From an uncultured Leptotrichia sp. (lineage in GTDB: Bacteria > Fusobacteriota > Fusobacteriia > Fusobacteriales > Leptotrichiaceae): a stretch of 33,439 nucleotides of DNA. The number at the start of each line of letters is the position of its first letter. Within the stretch, counting starts at the first letter, position 1. The notes under the pieces were generated by a model that was not told the DNA's origin, searched no databases, and saw only the letters and a list, made by a program, of their open reading frames with translations. Below, one piece after another: positions 15,459 through 23,225 of this stretch. The DNA lies in the NCBI GenBank assembly GCA_937925095.1, contig CALEXX010000035.1:1-33439 (forward strand), in the 5' to 3' direction. Position numbers and translations under genes: made by a program.

Positions 15459-16475
15459 TTGAGTAATTACAATCCACCTTTTCAGATAACAGAAAAAATG
15501 ACAATATTAATAGGAGAAATAAGTGAAGAAATAGGGAGAATATCCATTCTTCATGGAAAAAGTGAAAAACTTCGTTTAAGAAGGGAAAATAGAATAAAAA
15601 CAATTCATTCCTCACTGGCTATTGAACATAATTCCCTGTCATTGGAGCAGGTTACAGCTATATTGGCTGGGAAAAGAGTTTTAGGAAATCCTAACGAGAT
15701 AAGGGAAGTAAAAAATGCTTATGAAGCATATGAATTATTAACTAAGTTAAATCCCTTCTCAGTAAAGGATTTATTAAATGCTCATAAATTAATGATGGAT
15801 GAACTTATTAAAGAAAACGGAAAATTCAGAACTAGAGGAGTTGGAGTTTTTGCCGGAAAAAAAGTTGTACATGTTGCCCCTCCGGCAGATTTAGTTCCCA
15901 AACATATGGATAATCTGATTTTGTGGTATAAAGAATCAGCTGTGCATCCATTAATTAAAAGTGCAGTTTTTCACTATGAATTTGAGTTTATTCATCCCTT
16001 TGCAGATGGAAATGGACGTATGGGAAGAATGTGGCATACTTTATTACTTGGAAAATGGAAAAAAATATTTTTCTGGCTTCCTATAGAAGAACTGATAAAA
16101 GAAAAACAGGAAGAATATTACAGCACTTTGGCAATAGCTGATAAACAAGGAAATAGTACAGTTTTTGTAGAATTTATGCTTGAAATTATTAGGGAAAGCT
16201 TAATGGAACTTAGAAACTCAGAAGACACTACCGATCAGGATAGCGACCAAGTTACCGACCAGGATAGCGATCAAGATAAAAAATCGGTAGAGAAGTTACT
16301 TCATGTATTGGGAGATGATGTTTTATCAGCAAAAGAGATTATGGAAAGATTGGATTTAGTACATAAACCTACCTTCAGAAAGAATTATCTGAATCCTGCA
16401 CTTGAGCTGAAGCTGATTGAAAGAACAATTCCTGATAAACCGAGCAGTAAAAACCAGAAATATAGAAAACGTTAA
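15459..16475 (+). CDS. Fic family protein with winged-helix C-terminus
   Basis: This 338-residue protein belongs to the Fic family, which modifies protein hydroxyl groups, usually with AMP from ATP. The catalytic motif HPFADGNGRMGR is complete at residues 179-190. An N-terminal inhibitory helix (SSLAIEHN, 51-58, with Glu56) matches the self-inhibited class II type, although the usual EGN reads EHN. A low-complexity linker of two TDQDSDQ units (258-273) leads to a winged-helix domain (about 280-338). TTG 15459 is the start, with AGGAGGT at 15444-15450. A self-contained regulator is more likely than a toxin with a separate antitoxin. Confidence 0.92.
   Translation: MSNYNPPFQITEKMTILIGEISEEIGRISILHGKSEKLRLRRENRIKTIHSSLAIEHNSLSLEQVTAILAGKRVLGNPNEIREVKNAYEAYELLTKLNPFSVKDLLNAHKLMMDELIKENGKFRTRGVGVFAGKKVVHVAPPADLVPKHMDNLILWYKESAVHPLIKSAVFHYEFEFIHPFADGNGRMGRMWHTLLLGKWKKIFFWLPIEELIKEKQEEYYSTLAIADKQGNSTVFVEFMLEIIRESLMELRNSEDTTDQDSDQVTDQDSDQDKKSVEKLLHVLGDDVLSAKEIMERLDLVHKPTFRKNYLNPALELKLIERTIPDKPSSKNQKYRKR
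16230..16275 (+). repeat. Tandem 24-base repeat in the Fic linker
   Basis: Two 22-base copies with only two mismatches start at 16230 and 16254, giving an in-frame 8-residue repeat TDQDSDQ(V/D). Copy number could change without a frameshift. Confidence 0.8.
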
Positions 16476-16480
16476 AAAAT

Positions 16481-16535
16481 AAATATGACCAGAAGCCTTA
16501 TAAAACAAGGTAAAAAAAGAGGTCATATTTTTTTT
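16481..16535 (+). terminator. Intrinsic terminator after the Fic gene
   Basis: AAATATGACC (16481-16490) pairs perfectly with GGTCATATTT (16521-16530), with an inner CCTT/AAGG helix, then a run of T. Confidence 0.9.
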
Positions 16536-16570
16536 GGAATAAAAAATTAAAAAAAGACTACTCTAAAATG

Positions 16571-16599
16571 TTGCATTATTTAAGATTATGAGGTAAAAT
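16571..16599 (+). promoter_or_regulatory. Possible promoter before the small UGA-containing frame
   Basis: TTGCAT (16571-16576) and TAAAAT (16594-16599) are 17 bases apart. The -35 match is weak, the -10 match good. It would drive the small frame at 16651. Confidence 0.35.
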
Positions 16600-16650
16600 A
16601 AACATAAATGTATTAAAGATATAGAACTGAGAAAAGGAGGAAGAACTGAC

Positions 16651-16818
16651 ATGAACAATTATAATTTCAAGATATCACAAATTAAGAAATTACTAAATAG
16701 TATAGATTTATGCTCTTGACCATTGAAGCTGTTAAAAGAGCAGGTTGTTCTTTATGCTGAAAAATGTGATAGGAAATTTATATTGTTTGTTGTTTCTTTC
16801 TGTTTTTTATATAAGTAA
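16651..16818 (+). CDS. Candidate small selenoprotein, or decayed gene start
   Basis: ATG 16651 has a strong AAGGAGG site (16634-16640). The frame has 22 codons, then TGA at 16717-16719, then 32 more codons to TAA 16816-16818. Read with Sec it gives 55 residues with a CSU motif (Cys21, Sec23), another Cys in YAEKCDRKF and a hydrophobic tail (ILFVVSFCFLY). A perfect 8-bp stem with loop GGT lies 15 bases after the UGA (see next entry). I do not recognise the protein. The alternative is a pseudogene: a further protein-like stretch follows in another frame. Neither reading is proven. Confidence 0.3.
16735..16753 (+). promoter_or_regulatory. SECIS-like stem-loop in the small frame
   Basis: AAAGAGCA (16735-16742) pairs along its whole length (one G-T) with TGTTCTTT (16746-16753) around the loop GGT. 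This is the same loop as in grdB, at nucleotides 24-26 after the UGA, five bases further than in grdB. Confidence 0.35.
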
Positions 16819-17039
16819 ATAAAGTCTAGAAGGCGAAAGGCCTTCGATTAAAACATGTAAATTCTTATCTGACCAGCTGTTTAAGAGAGCTATTTTTTCT
16901 TATGAAGATAAATCTAATCAATGTATTTTAATTTAAATTTAAATCTGATATTTTGAATATTTGTTCTGTTATTTTTCCGGAATTCTATTTTTGTAGTGCT
17001 TTAATATATAAAAATTACGAATTTTTAGGAGGAATAGTT
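16819..17039 (+). other. Intergenic stretch with a possible gene remnant
   Basis: From 16829 to 16936 a frame without its own start reads through 35 codons (including RPSIKTCKFLSDQLFKRAIF) and stops at TAA 16934. It is one base out of frame with the small frame before it, so the two could be halves of one decayed gene. I see no recognisable family. The remainder up to the acyl-CoA-dehydrogenase-like gene is AT-rich and ends with AGGAGG at 17027-17032. Confidence 0.3.
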
Positions 17040-18167
17040 ATGTCAAACTATTACAATGAAGCAAGTGAATTTGCAAAAAAACACATTTTACCTTACAGTA
17101 AGGAAATTGATGAAAAAGAGGAATTTCCTGTAAAGTCATTTGAGAAAATGGGAAAAGCAGGATATTTTAAAGTGATGATACCTAAAGAATATGGAGGACA
17201 AGGTGGAACACTGGAAGATCATGCGGCAATTTGTCGTGCTTTCTCAAAAGAATGTGCTACTGCAGCTCTTTGCTATATGATGCATAATGTGGCAGTTATG
17301 ACTATTTTAGTAAATGGAAGCGAAGAATTAAAAAGCAGAATATTTAAAGATGTTGTAGAAAACAATAAATTTTTAGCACTGGCATACAGTGAACTTGGAA
17401 CAGGAACACATTTTTATATTTCAGATATAAAAACAGAAGTTAGTGAAAACACAGTAAAATTCAATGGTCTGAAAAGCATGGTAACTTCAGCAACTCACGC
17501 TTCTTATTATCTAGTTCTTGCACCATCTCAAAAAGAAGGAGCTGTTGATAACTGGGTATTCCCATTGGAATCAGAAGGATTAAATTTCAAAACTAATACA
17601 TGGCATGGACTTGGAATGCGTGGGAATGTTTCATGTCAAATGGAACTTAACGATGTAGTGCTTGATAAAAGTTACCGTATAGGTGAAGAAGGAACAGGAG
17701 TAGATCAGGTATTTAATGTTGTTGCACCTTACTTTGTAACAGGACTTGCCGCTGTTTATACAGGTGTATGTCAGGCTATACTGACAGAAGCTGTAGAACA
17801 TTCAACAAATAGAAAATATCCTACTGGTAAATCATTAAGCGAAATAGAAACAGTTCAAATACATCTGGCAAAAATCTACGCTCAGACAAATGCCGCTATC
17901 TTATCAACAGAAGAAGCTGCAAGAGCTGCAGTAGAAGGTAAAGAAGATGCATTGGCAAAAATACTTGCTGCAAGAATATTTGCAAGTGAAGCTGCGATTG
18001 AACTTGCACGTATTGGAATGAGAATAGGTGGAGGAAAAGCCTATAACAAAGCAGGAAATATGGAAAGACTGCTTCGTGATTCATATGCAGGACAAATAAT
18101 GGCTCCAAGTGTTGACGTTCTTACAATCTGGCTTGGAAGAGCAATAACAGGACAACCTCTTGTATAG
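17040..18167 (+). CDS. Acyl-CoA-dehydrogenase-like flavoprotein (first copy)
   Basis: This 375-residue protein has the acyl-CoA dehydrogenase fold: the N-terminal helical domain (IDEKEEFP, IPKEYGGQGG), the middle beta domain (ALAYSELGTGTHF in place of the usual ALTEPxAGSD; WHGLGMRGNVS), and a C-terminal helical bundle. The C-terminal motif GGGKAYNKAGNMERLLRD (330-347) has Ala338 where the family has its catalytic Glu, and no Glu is seen at the alternative position either, so ordinary acyl-CoA dehydrogenation is doubtful. ATG 17040 has a perfect AGGAGG; an in-frame ATG at 16953 has none. It is the first gene of a four-gene operon and is clearly related to the gene at 30117. Confidence 0.85.
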   Translation: MSNYYNEASEFAKKHILPYSKEIDEKEEFPVKSFEKMGKAGYFKVMIPKEYGGQGGTLEDHAAICRAFSKECATAALCYMMHNVAVMTILVNGSEELKSRIFKDVVENNKFLALAYSELGTGTHFYISDIKTEVSENTVKFNGLKSMVTSATHASYYLVLAPSQKEGAVDNWVFPLESEGLNFKTNTWHGLGMRGNVSCQMELNDVVLDKSYRIGEEGTGVDQVFNVVAPYFVTGLAAVYTGVCQAILTEAVEHSTNRKYPTGKSLSEIETVQIHLAKIYAQTNAAILSTEEAARAAVEGKEDALAKILAARIFASEAAIELARIGMRIGGGKAYNKAGNMERLLRDSYAGQIMAPSVDVLTIWLGRAITGQPLV

Positions 18168-18197
18168 GTTAAAATATTTTGGAAGGAATGATAAAAA

Positions 18198-19013
18198 ATG
18201 AGTAATGTAAAAATAGGAGCAGTAATTTATGCTCCAAAAGTAACAGTAATATGGGGAATAATTGCAGACTTTTTTAAGGAAGAAGGATTTCCTGTTGAAC
18301 CGGTTTTCTATAAAGATTACGTAAGTCAAATAGATGGATTAATGAACGGGGAAATTGATATTGCATGGAATTCTCCATTGGCATGGGTAGATGCCTATAT
18401 TAGAACTAAAGGAAAAGCTCTTGATGGATCAATGCGTGATACTGACAGGGATAGACAGACTTATCTTGTAGTAAGAAAAGATAGCGGAATAGAAAGTATA
18501 GAAGATTTAAAAGGAAAAACAATAGGTTTTGGTGCTATAGATTCACCACAGGCCCGTTTGATTCCTATATATAATCTTCATCAAAAAGGTCTTGAATATG
18601 GTAAAGATTATGAAGAAAAAAGATTTGACCTGGAAGTAGGACTCCAGGGAGACCATATAGGTGGGGAACTTGATTCAGCAAAGGCAATGCTTTCAGGAGA
18701 AGTTGCGGCTACATGGATGCTTGACTTTAACTATGATGCATGGATAAAAGACGGTACACTTGATGAAAATCAGGTAAAAATATTATATAAGACACCAAAT
18801 TTTGACCACTGCATATTTTCAGGAAGACCTGACATGGATAAGGAGAAATTTAATCAATTCTTTGAAGTTCTTCATAAAATGGATTATAACAATCCTAAAC
18901 ATAAAGAAATGATGGATATGGAAGGGCTTAAAGAATGGGTTCCGGGAAGAACGGAAGGATTTAACCAGCTTCTGAATGCAAATAGATATTTAAATTATTT
19001 TAAAGAAGATTAG
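18198..19013 (+). CDS. PhnD-like substrate-binding protein without signal peptide
   Basis: This 271-residue protein resembles the periplasmic binding proteins for phosphate/phosphite/phosphonate and related ligands (PhnD group, type 2 fold): EIDIAWNSPLAWVDAY, TYLVVRKDSGIESIEDLKGK and GFGAIDSPQARLIPIYNL are typical. Unlike those proteins it starts directly with MSNVKIGAVIYAPKV, has no signal peptide or lipobox, and has no permease or ATPase gene beside it. It is therefore probably cytosolic, as a ligand carrier, sensor or enzyme partner. It lies 30 bases after the flavoprotein gene and 9 bases before the MetE-like gene. The ligand is unknown. Confidence 0.82.
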   Translation: MSNVKIGAVIYAPKVTVIWGIIADFFKEEGFPVEPVFYKDYVSQIDGLMNGEIDIAWNSPLAWVDAYIRTKGKALDGSMRDTDRDRQTYLVVRKDSGIESIEDLKGKTIGFGAIDSPQARLIPIYNLHQKGLEYGKDYEEKRFDLEVGLQGDHIGGELDSAKAMLSGEVAATWMLDFNYDAWIKDGTLDENQVKILYKTPNFDHCIFSGRPDMDKEKFNQFFEVLHKMDYNNPKHKEMMDMEGLKEWVPGRTEGFNQLLNANRYLNYFKED

Positions 19014-19022
19014 AGGTAAAAT

Positions 19023-20201
19023 ATGGAAAAATACTTACCTTTTACAACTTCTCTTCTAGGTAGTATGCCTAGAAGCAAGAAAATAATGCAGTACAGAAGA
19101 AAAGTCCAGTCAGGTGAAATCTCATCAGATGAACTTGACAGCCTGGTGGCAGAAGAAACATTAAAAATTGTTGAAATGCAGAAACACTGTAATGTTGATA
19201 TTATCACCAATGGAGAATTAAGCAGGGATAACTATGTTTCATTTGTATCGGATAAGCTGAAAGGTGTTACAATGATGAACATGGGAGATATGCTCGAATA
19301 TATTGAGGATAAGAAGGCATTTGAGCAGATTCTGGAAATACTGGATGTTCCGGCTGTAAGTATAAAAAATGCAATCTGTACAGGGAAAGTGGAATATGAT
19401 AAGGAACTTGTAGCAGATGAAATGGCTGAATTGAAGAAAATGACAGACAGTCCTGTTAAAGCTACTTTGCCCGGACCTTATCTAATGACAAGGTCTATGT
19501 GGCTTCCTGCCCTTTCAAAGAAATATTATAAAAATAAGGAAGAACTGGGGCAGGATATAATAAAAGTTCTGAAACAGGAAATAGACAGGCTGGCAATTAT
19601 AAAAACAGATGTAGTACAGTTTGATGAACCTGTACTTACAGAAGTTGTATTTTCAGAAGGACATACACGTTCCTTCATGTGTGCTGCCCTTTCTGAAAAG
19701 AAGGATCCAAAAGAAGAACTGAAATTTGCCACAGGATTAATAAAAGAAATTGTAGAGTATGCTAAAGGAAAAAATATTGCTGTTTCCCTTCATGTGTGCC
19801 GTGGAAACTGGAGTAAAAATGAAAGTACGCTGTTAAGCGGGCCTTATACTCCTCTATTACCACTTTTTGAAGAAGTGAAGCCTGATATACTGACTCTTGA
19901 ATTTTCAACTCCACGTGCAGGAGAGCTGAGTTCTCTGCTGGAGAGTGAAATTATAAGAAAAAACTGTATTTTAGGCCTGGGTGTTATCAATCCCAGAACA
20001 GACAATATTGAAACTTCTGAAGAAATAGTTGAAAGAGCAGAGGAAGCATTAAAATGGCTTCCTAAGGAAAAAGTGTGGTTAAATCCTGACTGCGGATTTG
20101 CTACATTTGCAAACAGACCTGTAAATACAATGGAAATAATAGAGAAAAAACTCATTCAGCTTGACAAGGCAAAAAAATATCTGAGGGAAAAATATGAGTA
20201 A
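19023..20201 (+). CDS. MetE-like (cobalamin-independent methionine synthase type) methyltransferase
   Basis: This 392-residue protein corresponds to the catalytic C-terminal half of MetE only. The zinc ligands are present: His257 and Cys259 in SLHVCRG, Glu293 in LTLEFST, and Cys357 in NPDCGF; QFDEP is at 200-204. The zinc would activate a thiol or selenol acceptor such as homocysteine. Single-domain relatives are known that use methyl donors other than the triglutamyl folate of full MetE, including methylcobalamin. No metF, metH or other methionine gene is nearby. It overlaps the following OsmC-like gene by eight bases. The donor and acceptor are unknown. Confidence 0.83.
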   Translation: MEKYLPFTTSLLGSMPRSKKIMQYRRKVQSGEISSDELDSLVAEETLKIVEMQKHCNVDIITNGELSRDNYVSFVSDKLKGVTMMNMGDMLEYIEDKKAFEQILEILDVPAVSIKNAICTGKVEYDKELVADEMAELKKMTDSPVKATLPGPYLMTRSMWLPALSKKYYKNKEELGQDIIKVLKQEIDRLAIIKTDVVQFDEPVLTEVVFSEGHTRSFMCAALSEKKDPKEELKFATGLIKEIVEYAKGKNIAVSLHVCRGNWSKNESTLLSGPYTPLLPLFEEVKPDILTLEFSTPRAGELSSLLESEIIRKNCILGLGVINPRTDNIETSEEIVERAEEALKWLPKEKVWLNPDCGFATFANRPVNTMEIIEKKLIQLDKAKKYLREKYE

Positions 20202-20661
20202 TCTTTATGAATCAAGAAATTATGATGTGTCTTACAGGGCAATATTGACAAATAAGAAAACTGTAAAAGTTTTTACTGAAAAGGATTTTATAGAAGTTAC
20301 AAGCGAAGTGGAATTTGATTCAGAGAAAAGCCAGTACAGTTCCCTAAATTATTTTGCAAGCTCCATAGTGGGCGGGATAATTCACAGTCTTAAGAATACA
20401 GGTAAAAGAAGTGGAATTTTCTTAGGTGAAATAGAAGGAAAAATAAAAATTAAACTGAAAAATCCCCTCACTTTATTAGGGGTGAAGGGTTATGAAGAAG
20501 AACCTGTAATATCAGAATGTTCCATTATAATGTATATTTATTCGGAACTTGACGATGAAGAAATTATAAAGTTTTGTAAAAAGGCTTTAAAGTATTGTTA
20601 TATCTATAACACAGTAAAAAAATCTATAAATATGGAAATTAAATTTCTACCTATTATTTAA
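20194..20661 (+). CDS. OsmC-like protein
   Basis: This 155-residue protein has the layout of the OsmC/Ohr fold: an N-terminal beta region (YDVSYRAILTN), a central helix (SSLNYFASSIVGGIIHSLK), a strand pair, and a C-terminal helix with the second conserved region (FCKKALKYCYIYNTV). The first catalytic Cys of OsmC peroxidases is replaced (VGG instead of a GC pair), while Cys residues remain in the second helix region, so peroxidase activity is unlikely. The frame overlaps the MetE-like gene and closes the operon. The family call rests on pattern only and is moderate. Confidence 0.55.
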   Translation: MSNLYESRNYDVSYRAILTNKKTVKVFTEKDFIEVTSEVEFDSEKSQYSSLNYFASSIVGGIIHSLKNTGKRSGIFLGEIEGKIKIKLKNPLTLLGVKGYEEEPVISECSIIMYIYSELDDEEIIKFCKKALKYCYIYNTVKKSINMEIKFLPII

Positions 20662-20669
20662 ATTTGATA

Positions 20670-20698
20670 TTGATTTTCTATAATTTATGTAGTACAAT
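20670..20698 (+). promoter_or_regulatory. Promoter of tRNA-Sec
   Basis: TTGATT (20670-20675) and TACAAT (20693-20698) are 17 bases apart. The start of transcription would fall a few bases before the tRNA. Confidence 0.65.
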
Positions 20699-20712
20699 TA
20701 TTATATTGGAAT

Positions 20713-20809
20713 GGGAGTGGATGAGTTCTGGTGTTCTCTCCGGTCTTCAAAACCGGCGTGAGGGGTTAGGAGCCTCTCAGGTGGGTTCGATTCCCACACA
20801 TTCCCGCCA
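20713..20809 (+). tRNA. selC: Selenocysteine tRNA (anticodon UCA)
   Basis: This 97-nt tRNA has a UCA anticodon in the loop CTTCAAA (stem CCGGT/ACCGG). A long variable arm (TGAGGGG with CCTCTCA), T arm GTGGG-TTCGATT-CCCAC, discriminator G and encoded CCA are present. The acceptor arm GGGAGTGG pairs with ACATTCCC except for a G-T pair and a mismatch at pair 8. The D stem GAGTTC-TGGT-GTTCTC has two T-T mismatches. It lies upstream of selD and supplies the tRNA for grdA, grdB and selD. Confidence 0.95.
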
Positions 20810-20840
20810 GTATGATAAGAATAAATTATAAAATAGGCAG

Positions 20841-20885
20841 TATCACTTAGTAGAAATTTAATTGTTCCATAGGTGATATTTTTTA
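20841..20885 (+). terminator. Terminator after tRNA-Sec
   Basis: TATCACTTA (20841-20849) pairs with TAGGTGATA (20870-20878, one T-G pair), followed by a run of six T. Confidence 0.8.
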
Positions 20886-20931
20886 TTATATTCATATAAT
20901 AAAAAATAATACTGCATTTTTTTATGTTATT

Positions 20932-20959
20932 TTGGTTTTTTAATATAGAATGATATAAT
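20932..20959 (+). promoter_or_regulatory. Promoter of the selD operon
   Basis: TTGGTT (20932-20937) and TATAAT (20954-20959) are 16 bases apart, and the -10 is extended (TGATATAAT). It lies 30 bases before the selD start and would drive selD to selA. Confidence 0.75.
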
Positions 20960-20988
20960 AAAAATAAAAAAAGTTAAAGGAGAGATAA

Positions 20989-22014
20989 ATGGACGAGAAA
21001 AAATTAAGTATGATAGTTTGTGGAGGCTGAAACTCAAAAATAGGGCCGGGAGCTCTATCAGGTCTATTGGATGATTTACCTAAAAAGAAGGATGAAAACC
21101 TTATAGTAGGTTACGAGTCATCTGATGATGCGGCGGTTTATAAAATATCTGAAGATAAGGCGATTATTCAGACATTGGATTTCTTCACAACTATGATAAA
21201 TGACCCATATTTATATGGACAGATAGCTGCGACAAATGCACTGAGTGATGTTTATGCAATGGGAGGTAAGGTAATAACAGCTTTAAATATAGTTGCCTTC
21301 CCTGAGAAAATGGATATGGAAATATTGAAGCAGATATTAAAAGGTGGTGCTGAAAAAGTTCACGAAGCAGGAGGAGTTCTTGCCGGAGGACATTCAATAC
21401 ACGATTCTACGCCGAAATACGGACTATCAGTTACAGGAGTTGTACACCCTGATAAAATACTGGTAAACAACAACTGTAAAGAAGGAGATGTGCTCATAGT
21501 GACAAAACCTTTAGGTGTAAGTATTATAAATTCTGCACATATGATAAAAGAATGTTCGGAAGAAGCTTTTGCCACGTGTGTCAGACAAATGACAACATTA
21601 AACAAATATGCGGCTGAAGTTATGGAAGAGTATCCTGTAAACAGCTGTACAGATATAACAGGTTTTGGATTTTTAGGCCATCTTGTGGAAATGCTGGATG
21701 GAAAATATTCAGCTGAAATTTTCTCTGAAAATATTCCTGTACTTCCTGAAGCATACCACTGTGCAAGCGAGTTTATAATTACAGCAGGAGGACAGTTAAA
21801 CAGAAACTATCTTAAGGATAAGGTAGAATTTAAGGTTAATGATTTTCCAATGGAGGAAATAATGTTTGATCCTCAGACATCGGGAGGACTTCTTATAAGT
21901 CTGCCTGAAAAATATGGGGAAGAACTGCTGGAAAAGTTAAATAAACTGGAAATAAAAAGTGCAATAGTGGGAAAAGTTGTAAAAAGACAGGAAAAGGATA
22001 TAGTAATTTTATAA
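20989..22014 (+). CDS. selD: Selenophosphate synthase, itself a selenoprotein (Sec14)
   Basis: This 341-residue enzyme makes selenophosphate, the selenium donor for Sec-tRNA, from selenide and ATP. ATG 20989 after AAAGGAGAG opens a frame with TGA at 21028-21030 read as Sec14 in CGGUNSKIGPGALSGLL, where other SelD proteins have Cys or Sec before the catalytic Lys (Lys17 here). The AIR-synthase-type core follows: SSDDAAVY, TLDFFTTMINDPYLYGQIAA, GGHSIHD, TDITGFGFLGH and DPQTSGGLL. A caller that ignores Sec would start it at 21067. It needs its own product, so the operon is self-dependent. Confidence 0.97.
21040..21058 (+). promoter_or_regulatory. SECIS stem-loop of selD
   Basis: ATAGGGC (21040-21046) pairs with GCTCTAT (21052-21058, one G-T) around the loop CGGGA. 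The loop starts 16 bases after the UGA, within the range for bacterial elements. Confidence 0.7.
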
Positions 22015-22078
22015 TTTGAAAAGATAACATATATATTAAAAAATTAAAATGAAATTTGTAGCGAAGGGAATGATAGAA

Positions 22079-22894
22079 ATGAAAAAACATGAATTTAACG
22101 CTAAAGGAATGGCTTGTCCATTACCAGTAGTTCAGACAAAAAAATTATTAGCAGAATATGATGTGGTAGAAACAACGGTAGATAACTTTATAGCAACTGA
22201 AAACCTTACAAAACTTGCTGAACAGCTTAATTATAATATTGACGTGAAAAAAGTAAGTGATGAAGAATATGTAGTTACAGTGTCAAATCCTACTGCAGGT
22301 AAGGAAGAGAAAAAAGCAAAATTTATAGATACCTCTGAAGACAGATGTGTACTTCCTGTGATTCAGGCAAAACGTGCACTGGAAAAAGACAGTATTGTAG
22401 AACTGCTTGTAAATGATGAAGAAAACGTAAAAAAAATTCATGACTTTGCTGCTGGAAATAACTGTAAATTTGTAAGTGAAGTTACTGAAAGCGGAGTATA
22501 TAAGGTAATTCTGGAAAAAGAAGCTACAAAAGAAAAAGAACAGTTCTTACAAATTAAGGATGACAGTTATGTAGTAGTTATAAATAAACAGATAATGGGG
22601 CATGGAAGTGAAGAACTTGGGAAAAAACTGATGAAGGCATTTCTGTACACTCTGACAGAGCAGGAAGTGCTTCCTAAAAAAATATTATTTTACAATGGAG
22701 GAGCCTTACTGGTAGACAAAAATCGTAGCCATGTACTGAAAGAACTGAAAGAACTTGAAGATAACGGCGTAGAAATTATGTGCTGCGGAGCATGTATAGA
22801 TTACTACAAAGTTGATCTTGCAATAGGAAATTCATCAAACATGTATTTCATAGTTGAAGATATGCGTACAGCAAACAGAGTAGTCAGACCGTAG
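22079..22894 (+). CDS. yedF: YedF-like selenium-metabolism protein with two TusA domains
   Basis: This 271-residue protein has three parts. Residues 1-70 are a TusA-like domain with the sulfur/selenium-carrying motif GMACPLPVVQTKK (Cys13). Residues 80-148 are a second, diverged TusA-like domain with DRCVLPVIQAKRAL (Cys90, CPLP changed to CVLP). Residues 160-271 are the DsrE-like C-terminal domain of YedF, with CCGAC at 235-239. The usual YedF has a single TusA domain and about 200 residues. It probably carries or delivers selenium near SelD, but the role is unproven in the family. ATG 22079 follows AAGGGA; an in-frame ATG at 22049 has no ribosome site. Confidence 0.85.
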   Translation: MKKHEFNAKGMACPLPVVQTKKLLAEYDVVETTVDNFIATENLTKLAEQLNYNIDVKKVSDEEYVVTVSNPTAGKEEKKAKFIDTSEDRCVLPVIQAKRALEKDSIVELLVNDEENVKKIHDFAAGNNCKFVSEVTESGVYKVILEKEATKEKEQFLQIKDDSYVVVINKQIMGHGSEELGKKLMKAFLYTLTEQEVLPKKILFYNGGALLVDKNRSHVLKELKELEDNGVEIMCCGACIDYYKVDLAIGNSSNMYFIVEDMRTANRVVRP

Positions 22895-22904
22895 GTGTTA
22901 TTAT

Positions 22905-23225
22905 ATGACTAAAATAATAGATGAAGGAATAGTGGTGTTTCATAACACTCACGATGCAATAAAAGCAGATAACATATGTGATACTGAAAAGATTGATGCG
23001 GGACTGGTTCCGGTTCATCCTTCAATTTCTCTTGGATGCGGTTTCATGCTGAAAATTTCATGGAATAATTTCAGTCATCTGATAGAGCTGCTGGAAAAGG
23101 AAAATGTGAGATACAAGGCATTATATTATTCAAGGAAAACAGGTATAAAAAGAGAAGTGGAACTGCTTTACGAGGACAATGACATTCCAGAAATAAATAA
23201 TGAAAGAGAGATATTTAATGAGTAA
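22905..23225 (+). CDS. DUF3343 putative Se/S carrier-like protein
   Basis: This 106-residue protein matches the small DUF3343 family, often found next to selenium genes and described as a putative Se/S carrier. Key parts are GIVVFHNTHDAIKADNICD, the region DAGLVPVHPSISLGCGFMLK with one conserved Cys (about residue 45), and a C-terminal helix. It begins 10 bases after yedF and overlaps selB by eight bases, so the genes are translationally coupled. Confidence 0.8.
   Translation: MTKIIDEGIVVFHNTHDAIKADNICDTEKIDAGLVPVHPSISLGCGFMLKISWNNFSHLIELLEKENVRYKALYYSRKTGIKREVELLYEDNDIPEINNEREIFNE

Noticed and set aside
16230..16275. Short tandem repeat as a CRISPR-like array
   Set aside because: Only two adjacent copies without spacers, inside the coding frame of the Fic protein.
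21028..21030. UGA as a stop, or as Gly (as in oral SR1 bacteria) or Trp
   Set aside because: UGA occurs in-frame only at known Sec positions, complete Sec machinery is present, and the gene ending at 15223 uses TGA as its stop.
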